A stretch of 64,000 bases of DNA from NCBI GenBank assembly GCA_006386115.1, contig VFIW01000068.1, positions 124,001 through 188,000 on the forward strand. Direction: 5' to 3'. The translations under genes were made by a program, and so were the position numbers. The stretch comes from Globisporangium splendens. Its lineage: Eukaryota > Oomycota > Peronosporomycetes > Pythiales > Pythiaceae. Within the stretch, counting starts at the first letter, position 1; each line of letters starts with the position of its first letter. This document shows positions 42,460 through 52,300 of this stretch, in pieces. Under the pieces are notes generated by a model. That model worked only from the letters and a program-made list of their open reading frames with translations. It ran no database searches and had not been told where the DNA came from.

Positions 42460-43509
42460 ATGGATGCTACAGGAACCCCACTCGGTCCAGCAGTACCGGA
42501 AACTGTCGAGTTGACTATTGAGGGTTTCCCTCATTTGTCTTCTCATGAGTGGGTGGCGCTTGAGCGCATGCGAGATGTCATCGGAGAGGCTGCTGTGGTC
42601 AGTCTGCTTCGATCGGCGTCTCCGGAGGACCAGAAGAGTGCGGTGGTCAGCTTCATGCACCACGAGATCATGTCCTCCCGGAAGCAGGTCGCAACCCCTG
42701 TTTCCTCACTCAGGACGGTGCCACTGAAGCTTGACGTCTCTCCGTATCGCGGCGGAGAGAACGAACCTCTCTCACGATGGTTCGTCGAGTTGGATGCAGC
42801 CATCACTGCAAGACAACTGCGAGACCCTTCGCAGCAAGTGTTGTTCGCGATGTCCAACCTTGCGGGTCGTGCGAAGAGCTGGGCGTATGGCAAGCGTTTA
42901 GCCGATCTAAACTGCTTCCCCAGCTACGACCACTTCAAGACCGAACTCAAGAAGGCGTTTGAACCTCCACAGAGTGAGTTCCGTGCGCGCGCCGAGTTCC
43001 TCAAGCTTCGTCAAGGCCGTTTCGACCTTCACTCGTATGCACAACGTGCTCGCTACTTGGTGTCGAGCATCGTTGACGAGCCGATTGACGTTCCGACGCA
43101 AGTCGTGACGTTCATGACGGGTCTGAACGATGGTCCGATTCGGAACCAACTGTTCCGCGAGTATCCCAAGACGCTGGACGAAGCCATCGAACGTGCGATG
43201 CAAGAAGAGTTCAGCATGAAGCAAGCGAAGTTCCATGGGTTTGCGTCGAGACCAATGCGGCAATCGAATGCCGTGCATGATGGTCCCGAGCCCATGGACA
43301 TCTCGTACATTTCCACGCCTGGAAATGAGCGTCCTCGCAACGATGGGAAGTGTTTCCGTTGCGGGAAGCCGGGTCACATTGCTCGGAACTGCAAGGTGTC
43401 TTTGCCAGGTCGGCAAACGACACAGGGTGCTCGCTCGAACAACCACGATCGTTCTTACGGTCGTCGGTTCGAGCGGTCACCTGGGCCAAAAAACGGGAAT
43501 GGACAGTAG
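42460..43509 (+). CDS. gag: Gag of chromovirus copy A
   Basis: The first ATG in the gag frame is 42460 (MDATGTPLGPAVPE); the frame is open upstream to 42382 without an ATG. The capsid region is typical of Ty3/gypsy (SRWFVELDAAITARQLRDPS, NLAGRAKSWAYG, FDLHSYAQRARYLVSS). A single CCHC zinc knuckle CFRCGKPGHIARNC lies near the end. Gag packages the element RNA. The frame closes just after the A6 run at 43488-43493. Copy B has seven A there and reads straight into pol, so this stop is probably a one-base loss rather than a programmed shift. Confidence 0.85.
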   Translation: MDATGTPLGPAVPETVELTIEGFPHLSSHEWVALERMRDVIGEAAVVSLLRSASPEDQKSAVVSFMHHEIMSSRKQVATPVSSLRTVPLKLDVSPYRGGENEPLSRWFVELDAAITARQLRDPSQQVLFAMSNLAGRAKSWAYGKRLADLNCFPSYDHFKTELKKAFEPPQSEFRARAEFLKLRQGRFDLHSYAQRARYLVSSIVDEPIDVPTQVVTFMTGLNDGPIRNQLFREYPKTLDEAIERAMQEEFSMKQAKFHGFASRPMRQSNAVHDGPEPMDISYISTPGNERPRNDGKCFRCGKPGHIARNCKVSLPGRQTTQGARSNNHDRSYGRRFERSPGPKNGNGQ

Positions 43510-46500
43510 GGGCGGGGCCTCCTACTGGCCCGGAAAAGAGGACTGTGGACGTTGTGGAGACACAGGACTCTGGCCCCTATGTGCATCAAGCACACGCAGT
43601 TTCCACTATGAGTGAAAAGAGTGCCAGTCAAACGTCAAGTTTGATCGTTCACAAAGTTCATGTAGACGGTATTGCAACGCCTCTACGAGCTTTGGTTGAC
43701 ACTGGTGCGTCGAACAACTTTGTTCGAAATGAAGTGATCGTCAGGCATGGTGTCTTTGTGCCTGATGCGAATGAAGAGAAGACGATGATTGTCCGGTTGG
43801 CAAATGGGTCAACTGTGAAGATGCCGAAGCGCGTGGTGCGCTTGGCAATCAAGTGTGAAGATTTCCGAGGTGAAGACGAGTTTATTTTACTCGACCTCGA
43901 TGACAAGTTTGACATCATCCTGGGCATGCCGTGGTTGAAGCGTTACCAACCTAGCATTGACTGGATGAATATGAAGATCTCCGTTGGCAAGTCACGCGAT
44001 GTTGACTTGTGCTGCACAACAACGGATGAAGTGGTGTGGGTGTATACGTCTGTGGAAGAGATCCCAGATGGCCCTTGTGATATTGCGGTGTGCGGTGGCC
44101 CCCCATGTTCACAAGTGGTACCCATTTTGAAGAAGATGAACGGAGGTGGAGCAGTCAGGCGCCAGAAAAAGACTGTCTCCTTTGCCATCGACGACGAGAA
44201 GGTTCGCGATGGCGTTGACAAGAGTGAATGGAAGAGGAACAGACACCCTTCCCAAGACAAGAAGAAGACCAGCAAGAGAAGTGTTTCGTCAAGAGTTTTG
44301 AGTACCCCTGATCAAGGTACAAGTGGTGATGACGAAGGGAGTGTCCAAGCACAAGACATTCCAAGCGAGTTTGTGAATGTCGCGGTCTACAATGAAGAAG
44401 GTGACGTGGATGTAATCCGTCACGTGAAGATTGAAAATCCTCCAAGTTCAGTCGAAGAGTTGATTTCCTTGCTATCGATGAGCAAGAAGACACTGGAGCG
44501 CAGCCTAGCGAGAGGCGATATTGCGCAGGTGTGTGTGATCGTCGAAATGGTCGACGAAGGCTTCGTCAACACAGCATCAAGTGCGGATGCAGATGTGTTG
44601 GACGAAAAGACACGGAAGGAAAGGTTCGAGGAGCAGTCGTGGGACGCCCTCAAGAAGAACCCCGTGTATGCGCTTGCCAGGGAATATGAAGACATTTTCC
44701 CTGACAAGGTGCCGGATGAATTGCCATTCGATAGAGGCATTCGTCACGAGATTGATGTACTTCCTGGCACGAAGTACTGCATCACAAGACAGTGGTCGTT
44801 GCCAAAGGAACAAGTCGAGGCAATCGACGAGTTCTTTGCGCAACGTGCTAAAGCTGGTCATGTGCGAGAGAGCAAGTCTCCGCATTGCAGCCCCACTTTC
44901 TGTGTGAAGAAGGCAACTGGAGGTTGGCGCATTGTTCGCGCTTTCAACAAGCTGAACGACGCGACAATTCCAGCCCAGACTCCGGTTCCACGCAAGGACA
45001 TGATCCTTGATGGAATGGTTGGCAGCACCGTCTTTAGTGCTATCGATCTGAAAGATGGGTTCTATCAGATTCGAATGCGCGAAGACGATGTCCCACTAAC
45101 CGCAGTAAGCACCCCGAGTGGTATGCTGTGGGAATGGTTAGTGATGCCACAGGGACTGAAGAATGCTCCTGCGACCTTCAATCGAATGGTCACGAACGTT
45201 CCTCGTCCTCTGCGAACATTTGCACCAAGTTACTTTGACGACATTTTCGTTCATAGTAAGGCCACGAATGGGAAATCTGATGTCGATGCTCATCTCGATC
45301 ATCTCCGTCGAGTTTTCCAGGTCATGCGCGAGAACAAACTCTACGCTAACTTGAAGAAGTGCATGTTCTTCGCCCCTGAGATCCCTGTTCTCGGTTGTTT
45401 TGTGGGCAAGAGCGGTGTTCGAGTCGATCCGGAGAAGGTCAAAGCTATTGACGATTGGCCAGTGCCAAAGAACGTCAAACAGCTACGACAATGGTTGGGT
45501 TTAGCCAACTACTTGCACAAGTACACGCGCAATTATGCAGCGTTGGTGCAACCCCTCACACAGCTCTTGAAGAAAGACGTTGAGTGGAAGTGGTCGAAAG
45601 ACCATCAGACGGCGTTCGAAGAAGTCAAGAGGAGTCTTCGAGAAGCTCCTGTGTTGGCTCTGCCAAACCACGACAAGCCGTTCCACGTCGTCTGTGATGC
45701 GAGCGACTATGCTATCGGTTGCGCATTGATGCAACACGATGATGAGGGTCACGAGCGAGTTGTGTCGTATCAGTCACGACAACTCCGATCCGCAGAGCGG
45801 AACTACCCAGTTCATGACAAGGAACTTCTGGCGATGAAGTATTCTTTGGTCAAGTTCCGTGTGTATCTGCTTGGCGAGGAGCACTTTGCTATCTACACTG
45901 ATCATGCATCTCTGCGTACGGCAGTGAAGACTCCTCATTTGTCGCAAAGAATGGCGAGATGGTTCTCCTTCTTTGCAGAGTACAACTTTGTTGTACACTA
46001 CAAGCCAGGCAAGACGAACATCTTAGCCGATGCGCTGTCAAGACGTCCGGATTACGATCCGAAGACCAAGAGTGAAGACACGGACGGAGCGTGTCGACTC
46101 TGTGAAGATGTTCAAGCGATCGCGGTGCGAGCTGCGACTACAGTGCGAGAAGAGATCGTCGAAGGGTACAAGTCTGACGAAACATGTCAGGACTTGTTGA
46201 AGTACTTCAAGGACCCTTCGGACAAAGCACTGCAAGGTCTTCCGTCGCGCACAAGATCGCGAGTTCACCGCTTCCGAGTACACAATAGGTTGTTGTACTA
46301 TGCGGTCGAACAAGGGGATACAGCAAGGGTTGTTGTTCCCAACGACGAAGGTCTGCGTCATCGACTCTTGTATGAGTACCATGACAGTCCTTCGGGTGGC
46401 CACCTCGGACGTGAGAAAACGTTTCTCAGTCTTTCCCGGGATTACTACTGGCCACACATGTACAAGTGGGTACGCAAGTATGTGAGGACTTGCGAGATCT

Positions 46501-47129
46501 GCCAACGAGTGAAACCCTCTGGTTCCACGCAGGCACCACTTCGTCCATTGGCTGTCCCATCGGACAGTTGGAAGTCTGTGAGTATGGATTTCATATTCGG
46601 ACTTCCAAGAGACACACATGGACGCAATGGCATCCTTGTGTTTGTGGACCGATTCAGCAAGATGGTCCATCTTGCGCCTGTTTCGGACAAGATCTCTGCT
46701 GAGAAGACTGCCAAGGTCTTTGTAGACGTCGTATTCCGTCTGCACGGACTACCAGTCGAGATCGTGTCTGACCGTGACACCCGTTTCACGTCCAAGTTCT
46801 GGCGTGCACTGTTCGGACTTCTGGACACCAAGTTGTCCATGTCAACAGCGGCACACCCTGAAACGGACGGTCAAACAGAGCGAGTGAATCGCGTCCTCGA
46901 AGACGTGTTGCGCAGTTACGCAACGTCTTTCAAAGAGTGGAGTGAGTTTCTCCCTCTTGCCGAGTTTGCGTTGAACAACTCCACGCATGTCTCGACAGGT
47001 CACTCTCCATTTTATGTGAACTATGGCATTCACCCTCGAGTGCCTGCTTCCATAATGGGTGAGGTCTCTACCTTAAGTGGGGGAGGGACTCCGGCTCATG
47101 GAACAAGCCGAAGTCGTCTTACGACCTGA
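43488..47129 (+). CDS. pol: Pol (protease, RT, RNase H, most of integrase) of copy A
   Basis: Domains in order: aspartic protease with LVDTGASNNFV (about 43690) and LGMPWL; reverse transcriptase with the catalytic YFDD at 45231-45242; RNase H with VCDASDYAIGCAL and a final DALSRRPDY; and integrase with its zinc-binding HHCC unit (GGHLGREKTFLSLSRDYYWP, CEICQRVK) and the DDE core (MDFIFGLP, SDRDTRFTSKFW, HPETDGQTERVNR). The frame starts inside the A6 run and stops early at 47127-47129 because one base is missing near 47,100. The rest of integrase and the chromodomain continue in the frame of the next entry. FDD instead of VDD at the RT active site is seen in some gypsy families. Confidence 0.88.
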   Translation, partial: KKREWTVGAGPPTGPEKRTVDVVETQDSGPYVHQAHAVSTMSEKSASQTSSLIVHKVHVDGIATPLRALVDTGASNNFVRNEVIVRHGVFVPDANEEKTMIVRLANGSTVKMPKRVVRLAIKCEDFRGEDEFILLDLDDKFDIILGMPWLKRYQPSIDWMNMKISVGKSRDVDLCCTTTDEVVWVYTSVEEIPDGPCDIAVCGGPPCSQVVPILKKMNGGGAVRRQKKTVSFAIDDEKVRDGVDKSEWKRNRHPSQDKKKTSKRSVSSRVLSTPDQGTSGDDEGSVQAQDIPSEFVNVAVYNEEGDVDVIRHVKIENPPSSVEELISLLSMSKKTLERSLARGDIAQVCVIVEMVDEGFVNTASSADADVLDEKTRKERFEEQSWDALKKNPVYALAREYEDIFPDKVPDELPFDRGIRHEIDVLPGTKYCITRQWSLPKEQVEAIDEFFAQRAKAGHVRESKSPHCSPTFCVKKATGGWRIVRAFNKLNDATIPAQTPVPRKDMILDGMVGSTVFSAIDLKDGFYQIRMREDDVPLTAVSTPSGMLWEWLVMPQGLKNAPATFNRMVTNVPRPLRTFAPSYFDDIFVHSKATNGKSDVDAHLDHLRRVFQVMRENKLYANLKKCMFFAPEIPVLGCFVGKSGVRVDPEKVKAIDDWPVPKNVKQLRQWLGLANYLHKYTRNYAALVQPLTQLLKKDVEWKWSKDHQTAFEEVKRSLREAPVLALPNHDKPFHVVCDASDYAIGCALMQHDDEGHERVVSYQSRQLRSAERNYPVHDKELLAMKYSLVKFRVYLLGEEHFAIYTDHASLRTAVKTPHLSQRMARWFSFFAEYNFVVHYKPGKTNILADALSRRPDYDPKTKSEDTDGACRLCEDVQAIAVRAATTVREEIVEGYKSDETCQDLLKYFKDPSDKALQGLPSRTRSRVHRFRVHNRLLYYAVEQGDTARVVVPNDEGLRHRLLYEYHDSPSGGHLGREKTFLSLSRDYYWPHMYKWVRKYVRTCEICQRVKPSGSTQAPLRPLAVPSDSWKSVSMDFIFGLPRDTHGRNGILVFVDRFSKMVHLAPVSDKISAEKTAKVFVDVVFRLHGLPVEIVSDRDTRFTSKFWRALFGLLDTKLSMSTAAHPETDGQTERVNRVLEDVLRSYATSFKEWSEFLPLAEFALNNSTHVSTGHSPFYVNYGIHPRVPASIMGEVSTLSGGGTPAHGTSRSRLTT

Positions 47130-47143
47130 ATGCTGCTTCCGAG

Positions 47144-48274
47144 TTGAAAGCCAATTTCGACTCGATGAAACCCCTCGACGACCTAACAAGTCGTGAAGAG
47201 CAGCAAGTCGATGACTTTGTTGTGAGGAGACAAGCCGTTGTGAGGTTTGTTCGAGACGCAATCGCAAAGGCTCAGGATCTGCAAAAGGAACAAGCAGACA
47301 AGAGCGGAAGGAAGAACAAGCAAGTTTATAAGATCAATGATCTTGTATTACTTAGCACGGCGAACCTGCCTGAACATGCAGTGTCCAACTTGGGAAGCTC
47401 GGAGCTTCTGCCAAGGTTCATTGGACCGTTCAAGGTAGTGAAATGCAATGGTGATGCCTACACGCTAGACATACCTACACGCATGCGTCTACACCCTACA
47501 TTTTATGTGGGTAGACTGAAGCCTTACCTTCCAAGTGGATCTGCGGATCCTACGAGATCTTCCGCAAACGATCGAGCTGATCGTGAAGCTTCTCCACTTG
47601 ATTGCGAAGAGCAAACAGCTCATCGCTCTGGAGATTCTTCTCGGCGTACAGGAGTTGCAGGGCGTCGAAGGATTGGTCCTTCACTGCCTCCAGCGCTTGA
47701 AGACGAGAATGGTACTCGCCACGAAGTACCTCGAGTGCCGAACCTGCCTCTTCCACAGAGCGCAACAGGCGATCGTGAGCCAACTCACGAGACTTCTCGT
47801 TCTTCCGGAGTCGAACAAGTTCGTCCTGAACCTGTTGGAACCGTTCCTCACAACGGGACTCCAAAGCCGAACACTGGGCAGAACCTTCTGTCAGATCGTC
47901 GATCTTCGACTCATGATCGGCGACAAGGTTCTCGAGACTCTCGCAGTATTCCTCAAGCGTCGAACAACGCTGCTGCAGCGCCTCGATTTGCCCACGATGA
48001 GCACTCTTCCACTTCCAGAGTCGCTCAATCGTTTTCTCGTTCAGCCCCACCCCCGTTATTAGACTCTCAGGGAGAGCATCGCTGGGTGGTTGAGTCGATT
48101 GTTGGTCATGAAGATCGACCGACTCATCGTCGAGGAAAGAAGCGGTTGAACTATCAACGCTTCTACAGAGTTCGGTGGCGTGGATATCCACCGAGCTCGG
48201 ACACGTGGGAGCCTCGTCAGACATTGGAGTCTGATGTTCCCGACGTGGTCCGCAGCTATGAGAACTGCTTGTAG
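47144..48274 (+). CDS. Integrase C-terminus, linker and chromodomain of copy A
   Basis: This is the continuation of pol after the frame change near 47,100. It begins in the integrase C-terminal region (KINDLVLLSTANLP, FIGPFKVVKCNGDAYTLDIP, HPTFYVGRLKPYL; GPY/F-like module). A linker of about 200 residues follows, rich in Arg/Ser/Pro/Thr and without domain character. It ends in a chromodomain (HRWVVESIVGHE, KRLNYQRFYRVRWRGYPPSS, DTWEPRQTLE), which directs integration to marked chromatin. The linker is exactly where the antisense coiled-coil frame overlaps, so its odd composition may be the by-product of that other frame. Confidence 0.8.
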   Translation: MKANFDSMKPLDDLTSREEQQVDDFVVRRQAVVRFVRDAIAKAQDLQKEQADKSGRKNKQVYKINDLVLLSTANLPEHAVSNLGSSELLPRFIGPFKVVKCNGDAYTLDIPTRMRLHPTFYVGRLKPYLPSGSADPTRSSANDRADREASPLDCEEQTAHRSGDSSRRTGVAGRRRIGPSLPPALEDENGTRHEVPRVPNLPLPQSATGDREPTHETSRSSGVEQVRPEPVGTVPHNGTPKPNTGQNLLSDRRSSTHDRRQGSRDSRSIPQASNNAAAAPRFAHDEHSSTSRVAQSFSRSAPPPLLDSQGEHRWVVESIVGHEDRPTHRRGKKRLNYQRFYRVRWRGYPPSSDTWEPRQTLESDVPDVVRSYENCL

Positions 48275-48715
48275 CGTCGCCAGGGGCGACACTACGACGA
48301 CCAGAGCTACGGTTCGCTCTGTCGTCAGCAGGAGTTCTTCTTTCGGCACGAGCATTGCCACGACGAAGAAGACGCTCCATTTGTTCTCGTTCTCAAGACG
48401 AACAAATGTTCGCCATGAGTCTCTCTGGGCTGCGATGTGTTGGTTCGGATCATCGCGATCGTTGATCCGACGCCAACTGAAGAGCCGCTCCTTGTAGAAC
48501 TCGAGATCCCCCTTCTTCTTCAGAATGGGAGAAATGTCGAAGAGTTCTGGAGCTGTCTGCTGTCGCTTGGACGACGGACGTTCTTCACGGTTCACTTGGT
48601 CACTTGGTCGCTTCATTGCCAATTGCAAAGTGAACTGCTCCGAAAGGTCTGCAAAAGTACGCAAGGTACTTGTGACTTTAAGGAGGGGATGATGTAATGG
48701 GCCATAACCAGCCAT
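47550..48715 (-). CDS. Antisense coiled-coil ORF of copy A (one frameshift)
   Basis: On the minus strand, two overlapping frames (48715-48059 and 48380-47550) together match the single frame of copy B. The break is a missing base near 48,363 in copy A. The N-terminal part contains KRPSDQVNREERPSSKRQ and FDISPILKKKGDLEFYKERL. The C-terminal part is a long coiled coil (ERLWKWKSAHRGQIEALQQR, EERFQQVQDELVRLRKNEKS, ALRNQVEKLHDQLDRLRKIS). It covers the whole space between the chromodomain stop and the 3' LTR and overlaps the pol linker. See copy B for the intact version. Confidence 0.55.
48680..48692 (+). other. Polypurine tract of copy A
   Basis: AAGGAGGGGATGA directly precedes the 3' LTR and would prime plus-strand synthesis. 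The same sequence stands before the 3' LTR of copy B at 60229-60241. Confidence 0.75.
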
Positions 48716-49323
48716 TACATGAAGGTGGATCTGTCCCCAGATCTAGCGTGTCACACACCACCTTCAGCGTGCATTGTGGAGACACAAATAACAAAGGGAT
48801 TACGGTAATACAGTCCCCACATGCACGTGTGACGTCATTCGATGACGTCACGAGTGTTCTCTGTGCTGATCAGTGCAGAATGTTGTTCTCATGTACTAAT
48901 CAGTACAGAGCGATGACATCCATGTACTAATCAAGTACTGAGTGATGGTTCCTGCTTGGGAAACTGGACTGGCGACGAGACCGACGTGTCTCTGCCACCT
49001 GGAGTGAGTGGCGCGAGCCAATCACTTTGCAGGGGTTCAAGCTTCTCGAAGATCCCGTAGGTTCAACCTCAGTGTACCCAAGGTTTTATATATCAGATTC
49101 ATAGGTTTTATTGTGTATGTTTAGGTTTTAGTTATAAAACGTGTAGGATCCCTTGGGGTTCATTTGTAAGTAGCGACAGGAACCATAACCATTTTTAATT
49201 CAGTTGCAAATTTTCCTCCAAGCTCTCAAGTCTTCTTCCTCCCTCCAAGTCGGGAGATCGCTTCCTCTGGCACAAGTGTGTGTGCCGTGTTTGAGGGACT
49301 GTTGTTAACAGCGCCCTCTTACA
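48693..49323 (+). repeat. 3' LTR of copy A (631 bp)
   Basis: Matches the 5' LTR except for about a dozen substitutions and loss of about 20 bases (the ATTTTATACAAGACTTGAA segment after CTTTGCAGGG). It ends CCCTCTTACA and abuts the minus-strand element C. Confidence 0.92.
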
Positions 49324-49352
49324 TCGAACTTCTCGTTCCCTTCGCGACTCTG

Positions 49353-52300
49353 CTACACTTCGGCAAAACTTGGGTCGCGGCAATAGTCAGCTTGAAAGGC
49401 TTTCTTCGTCGCTTCGGACAAGTGAACACTTGCCCACTGCGTGTCGACAGTGTGGACTTGCTCTTGCCGCACTGCCACGGCGCGTCTCTCCCCCCGAAAG
49501 TCCACAGCGGAGAGAAAGACGGAGCAATCCGAATCTGGCAAGTGACGTAGAAATGCCGCGGACACTACATGACGAGAAATAGACTGCGACCGAGCGTGAC
49601 ACGCATCATCGCAAGCGTGCACTTCGGGAGTCGAAACTATGGGCAACTCATCGGATTGCTTGACTTCTTCCGGTCCTGGTCGAGACAAGGCATCAGCCAC
49701 CACATTGGTACTGCCTTTCATGTGGTGCAGGACAAAATCAAACTGGGAGAAGAACGTCAGCATCCGCGTAAGCTTGGGAGTCACCTTCGGATGATGTAGC
49801 ATCCACCGACAAGCCGAATTGTCCGTAAACACATCGAACTGACGATCATGAAGGTAGTGTCGCCACTTTGACAACGCAAACTTGATTGCGAGCAGCTCTT
49901 TCTCATGAGCAGGCCACTTTTCCTCATACTGCCCAAACTTCTTTGAATAGAAGGCAATGGGAGCGTCAAACCCGTCGATCTTCTGAGACAAGACACCGCC
50001 CATGCAGTAGCCCGAGGCATCCGTTGTTACCGCGAACCGACGGTCAAAGTCAGGTAAACGCAACGTCGGAGCCTGTTGCAGTGCCAACTTCAAGGCACGA
50101 AAGGCGTGATCATGTTCGGATGACCATGTCCACTTTGCGTCCTTCTTGATCAGCCTATGCAGCGGCAACGCAATCCGCGTAAAGTCGCAAATACACCGAC
50201 GATAGTATCCGGCGAGACCGAGAAAACTCAACAATGTCTTCTGCGTCGTCGGGGTAGGATACTTCTCGATCGCGGTTGTCTTCTTTGCGTCGACTTGGAT
50301 CCCTTCAGCCGTGACTGTGTGATCGAGGAAATGGACACTGGACTTGCCGAACTCGCACTTGGACAGGCGAGCGTACAACTTCTCATGACGGAGGACTTCA
50401 CAGACCACCGCCAGATGTTGCGCATGATCTTTCATCGAGCGGGAGAAGATACAGATGTCGTCGAGATACACGACAACAAACTTGAATTTACCAAAGAGTA
50501 CTCGCATAAGACGAGACCATACTCCTGGCATACCCGCTAATCCCATCGGAGCAACACACCGTTGGTACGTTTCCTTTTGCGACCTAAAAGCCGTGTAAGG
50601 ACGACTGTCAGGCTTCACGCGCATCTGATGGTAACCTTGCGCGAGGTCGATCACCGTGAATACCGTCGCACCGAGCATCTGATCAAAGAGTTCCTCTATG
50701 TGTGGTAGAGGAATCTTGGGGATCTTCGTCTGGCTGTTGACATACCGATAGTCGATGACCCAACGTATCGGCACCTTTGTGTTGCTACTGCGCAGCCATT
50801 CAGCGCGCTTCACAGCCATACCCGTCGCAGGATCCTTTTTCGGAACACCGAAGATATTGGAGATCCATGGGGAGTTCGATACTTCAATCCATCCCTTCTT
50901 CACGTTGTCGCGAACGAACTCTTCCAACGCGTCTTGCTCTGTCTTGGACAGACGAAACGGCGGACGCGAGCTTGGCGCTGCGTCTGGCTTCGGCTGGAGC
51001 TCAAAGTTCACAGCACGCTCTGGCGGTAAGCCATCCGGAAGTAACTCCGGGAAACAGTCTGCGAACCGATCAATGACAGGTTTCAACTCTGGCGGGACGA
51101 TTGGAGAAATGTCGTTAACTGCGGACACCTTTACGACGAACAACTCTTCATACTCTGCATTCTTGATCTTGGAGCAGATTTCACTACCGCTGCGCTCGTG
51201 CACAGGGGTGTCTTCCGGCAATGCAAACGTCTGCTTTCTCCAATCAATGATCGGGTTGTGCTTGACGAACCATGGCTGACCGAAGATGACATCGTGGCTG
51301 TTGGGTAGATCCCATTCCGTAAACTGCATTGCCTCAAACTTCTTGTCTTGTACTTGGCACGATGCTTCCACCTCGTTCACTTGTTTCTTGGTCCTTCTGC
51401 CGTCGAATCCTTGCGCTTCGATCACTGCTGTATTCAGCACTTTCTTCACCAACCCACGCTGGATCAGGTTGGTCGAGGCGCCACTGTCAATTAAAATGCG
51501 CACATCATTACCACCAACACGGCCGTTCACCACGAACAGGTTGCTCTTACGCGCAATGCCCACTGCGTTTGGCTCCGCATTGCCAAACACAATGGGATAA
51601 TCCACTTCATCCACTGTCGCCAGGTTGTGCTCAACCATCGGACTTGATCGACGAGCTCGCTGTGTCGGACGCTGATATCTTGAGTTGCGCGTCGTCTGCG
51701 GCGTGCTCGCTTGTCTCTGCTGGCGCGGCGCACGACACTCTGACGCTCGATGTCCAGGTCGATTGCAATTGAAGCAAAGGCGCTGACGCAAACACTCTTC
51801 ACGACCCATGACTCGGACATTGTCCACTTCCATCGGACTTGCACCATTCAGTCGGTATTGGCGATTGTCGAAACGCCTGTACCAAGGTTCTGAGTGGGAC
51901 CGACCTCCATCCGCAGAGCGACGATGCGAACGGTCATAGTCCAACGCTAGAGTGATGGCTTCCGACAACGTAGAACATCGGCGATAACGCACCTCCGTTC
52001 TGATCGCTGGAACTAATCCTCGCACAAAATACATGATCTTGTCGAGCTCACTCATCTCTTGTACTTGTGTGATAACATGCCTAAAACGACTGACGTAGCC
52101 GTCAAGGCCTCGACTCTGACCCTGGGATAGCTCACCCAACTGGTCACGCAAACGCTCTTGTAGATCGGCGGGAATAAATTCGTTTCCTAGTTCTAGGAAG
52201 AATTGGTCAACCGTCTCAATCTCTGTCTTCTTCACAATGAACCACTGGGCAGCTCCCTGCCGCAGGGTTCCTCCCAACATCACCAAAAGGCGTGGCTGTA

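Larger units (their letters stand above)
41691..49323 (+). mobile_element. Ty3/gypsy chromovirus, copy A
   Basis: The order is LTR, primer-binding site, gag, protease, RT, RNase H, integrase, linker, chromodomain, polypurine tract, LTR. The element is 7,633 bases long. Compared with copy B, the coding frame is broken by a missing A in the gag-pol junction run (43488-43493) and a missing base near 47,100. An antisense frame occupies its 3' end. The LTR pair is about 98 percent alike by eye apart from a 20-base deletion in the 3' copy, so the insertion is fairly young. Confidence 0.9.

Noticed and set aside
47535..48062. 175-codon plus-strand ORF in a third frame over the chromovirus linker (also 59083-59610)
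   Set aside because: It is the direct complement-phase shadow of the antisense coiled coil (Leu/Arg-rich); the coiled-coil frame is longer, reaches beyond it and has better composition.
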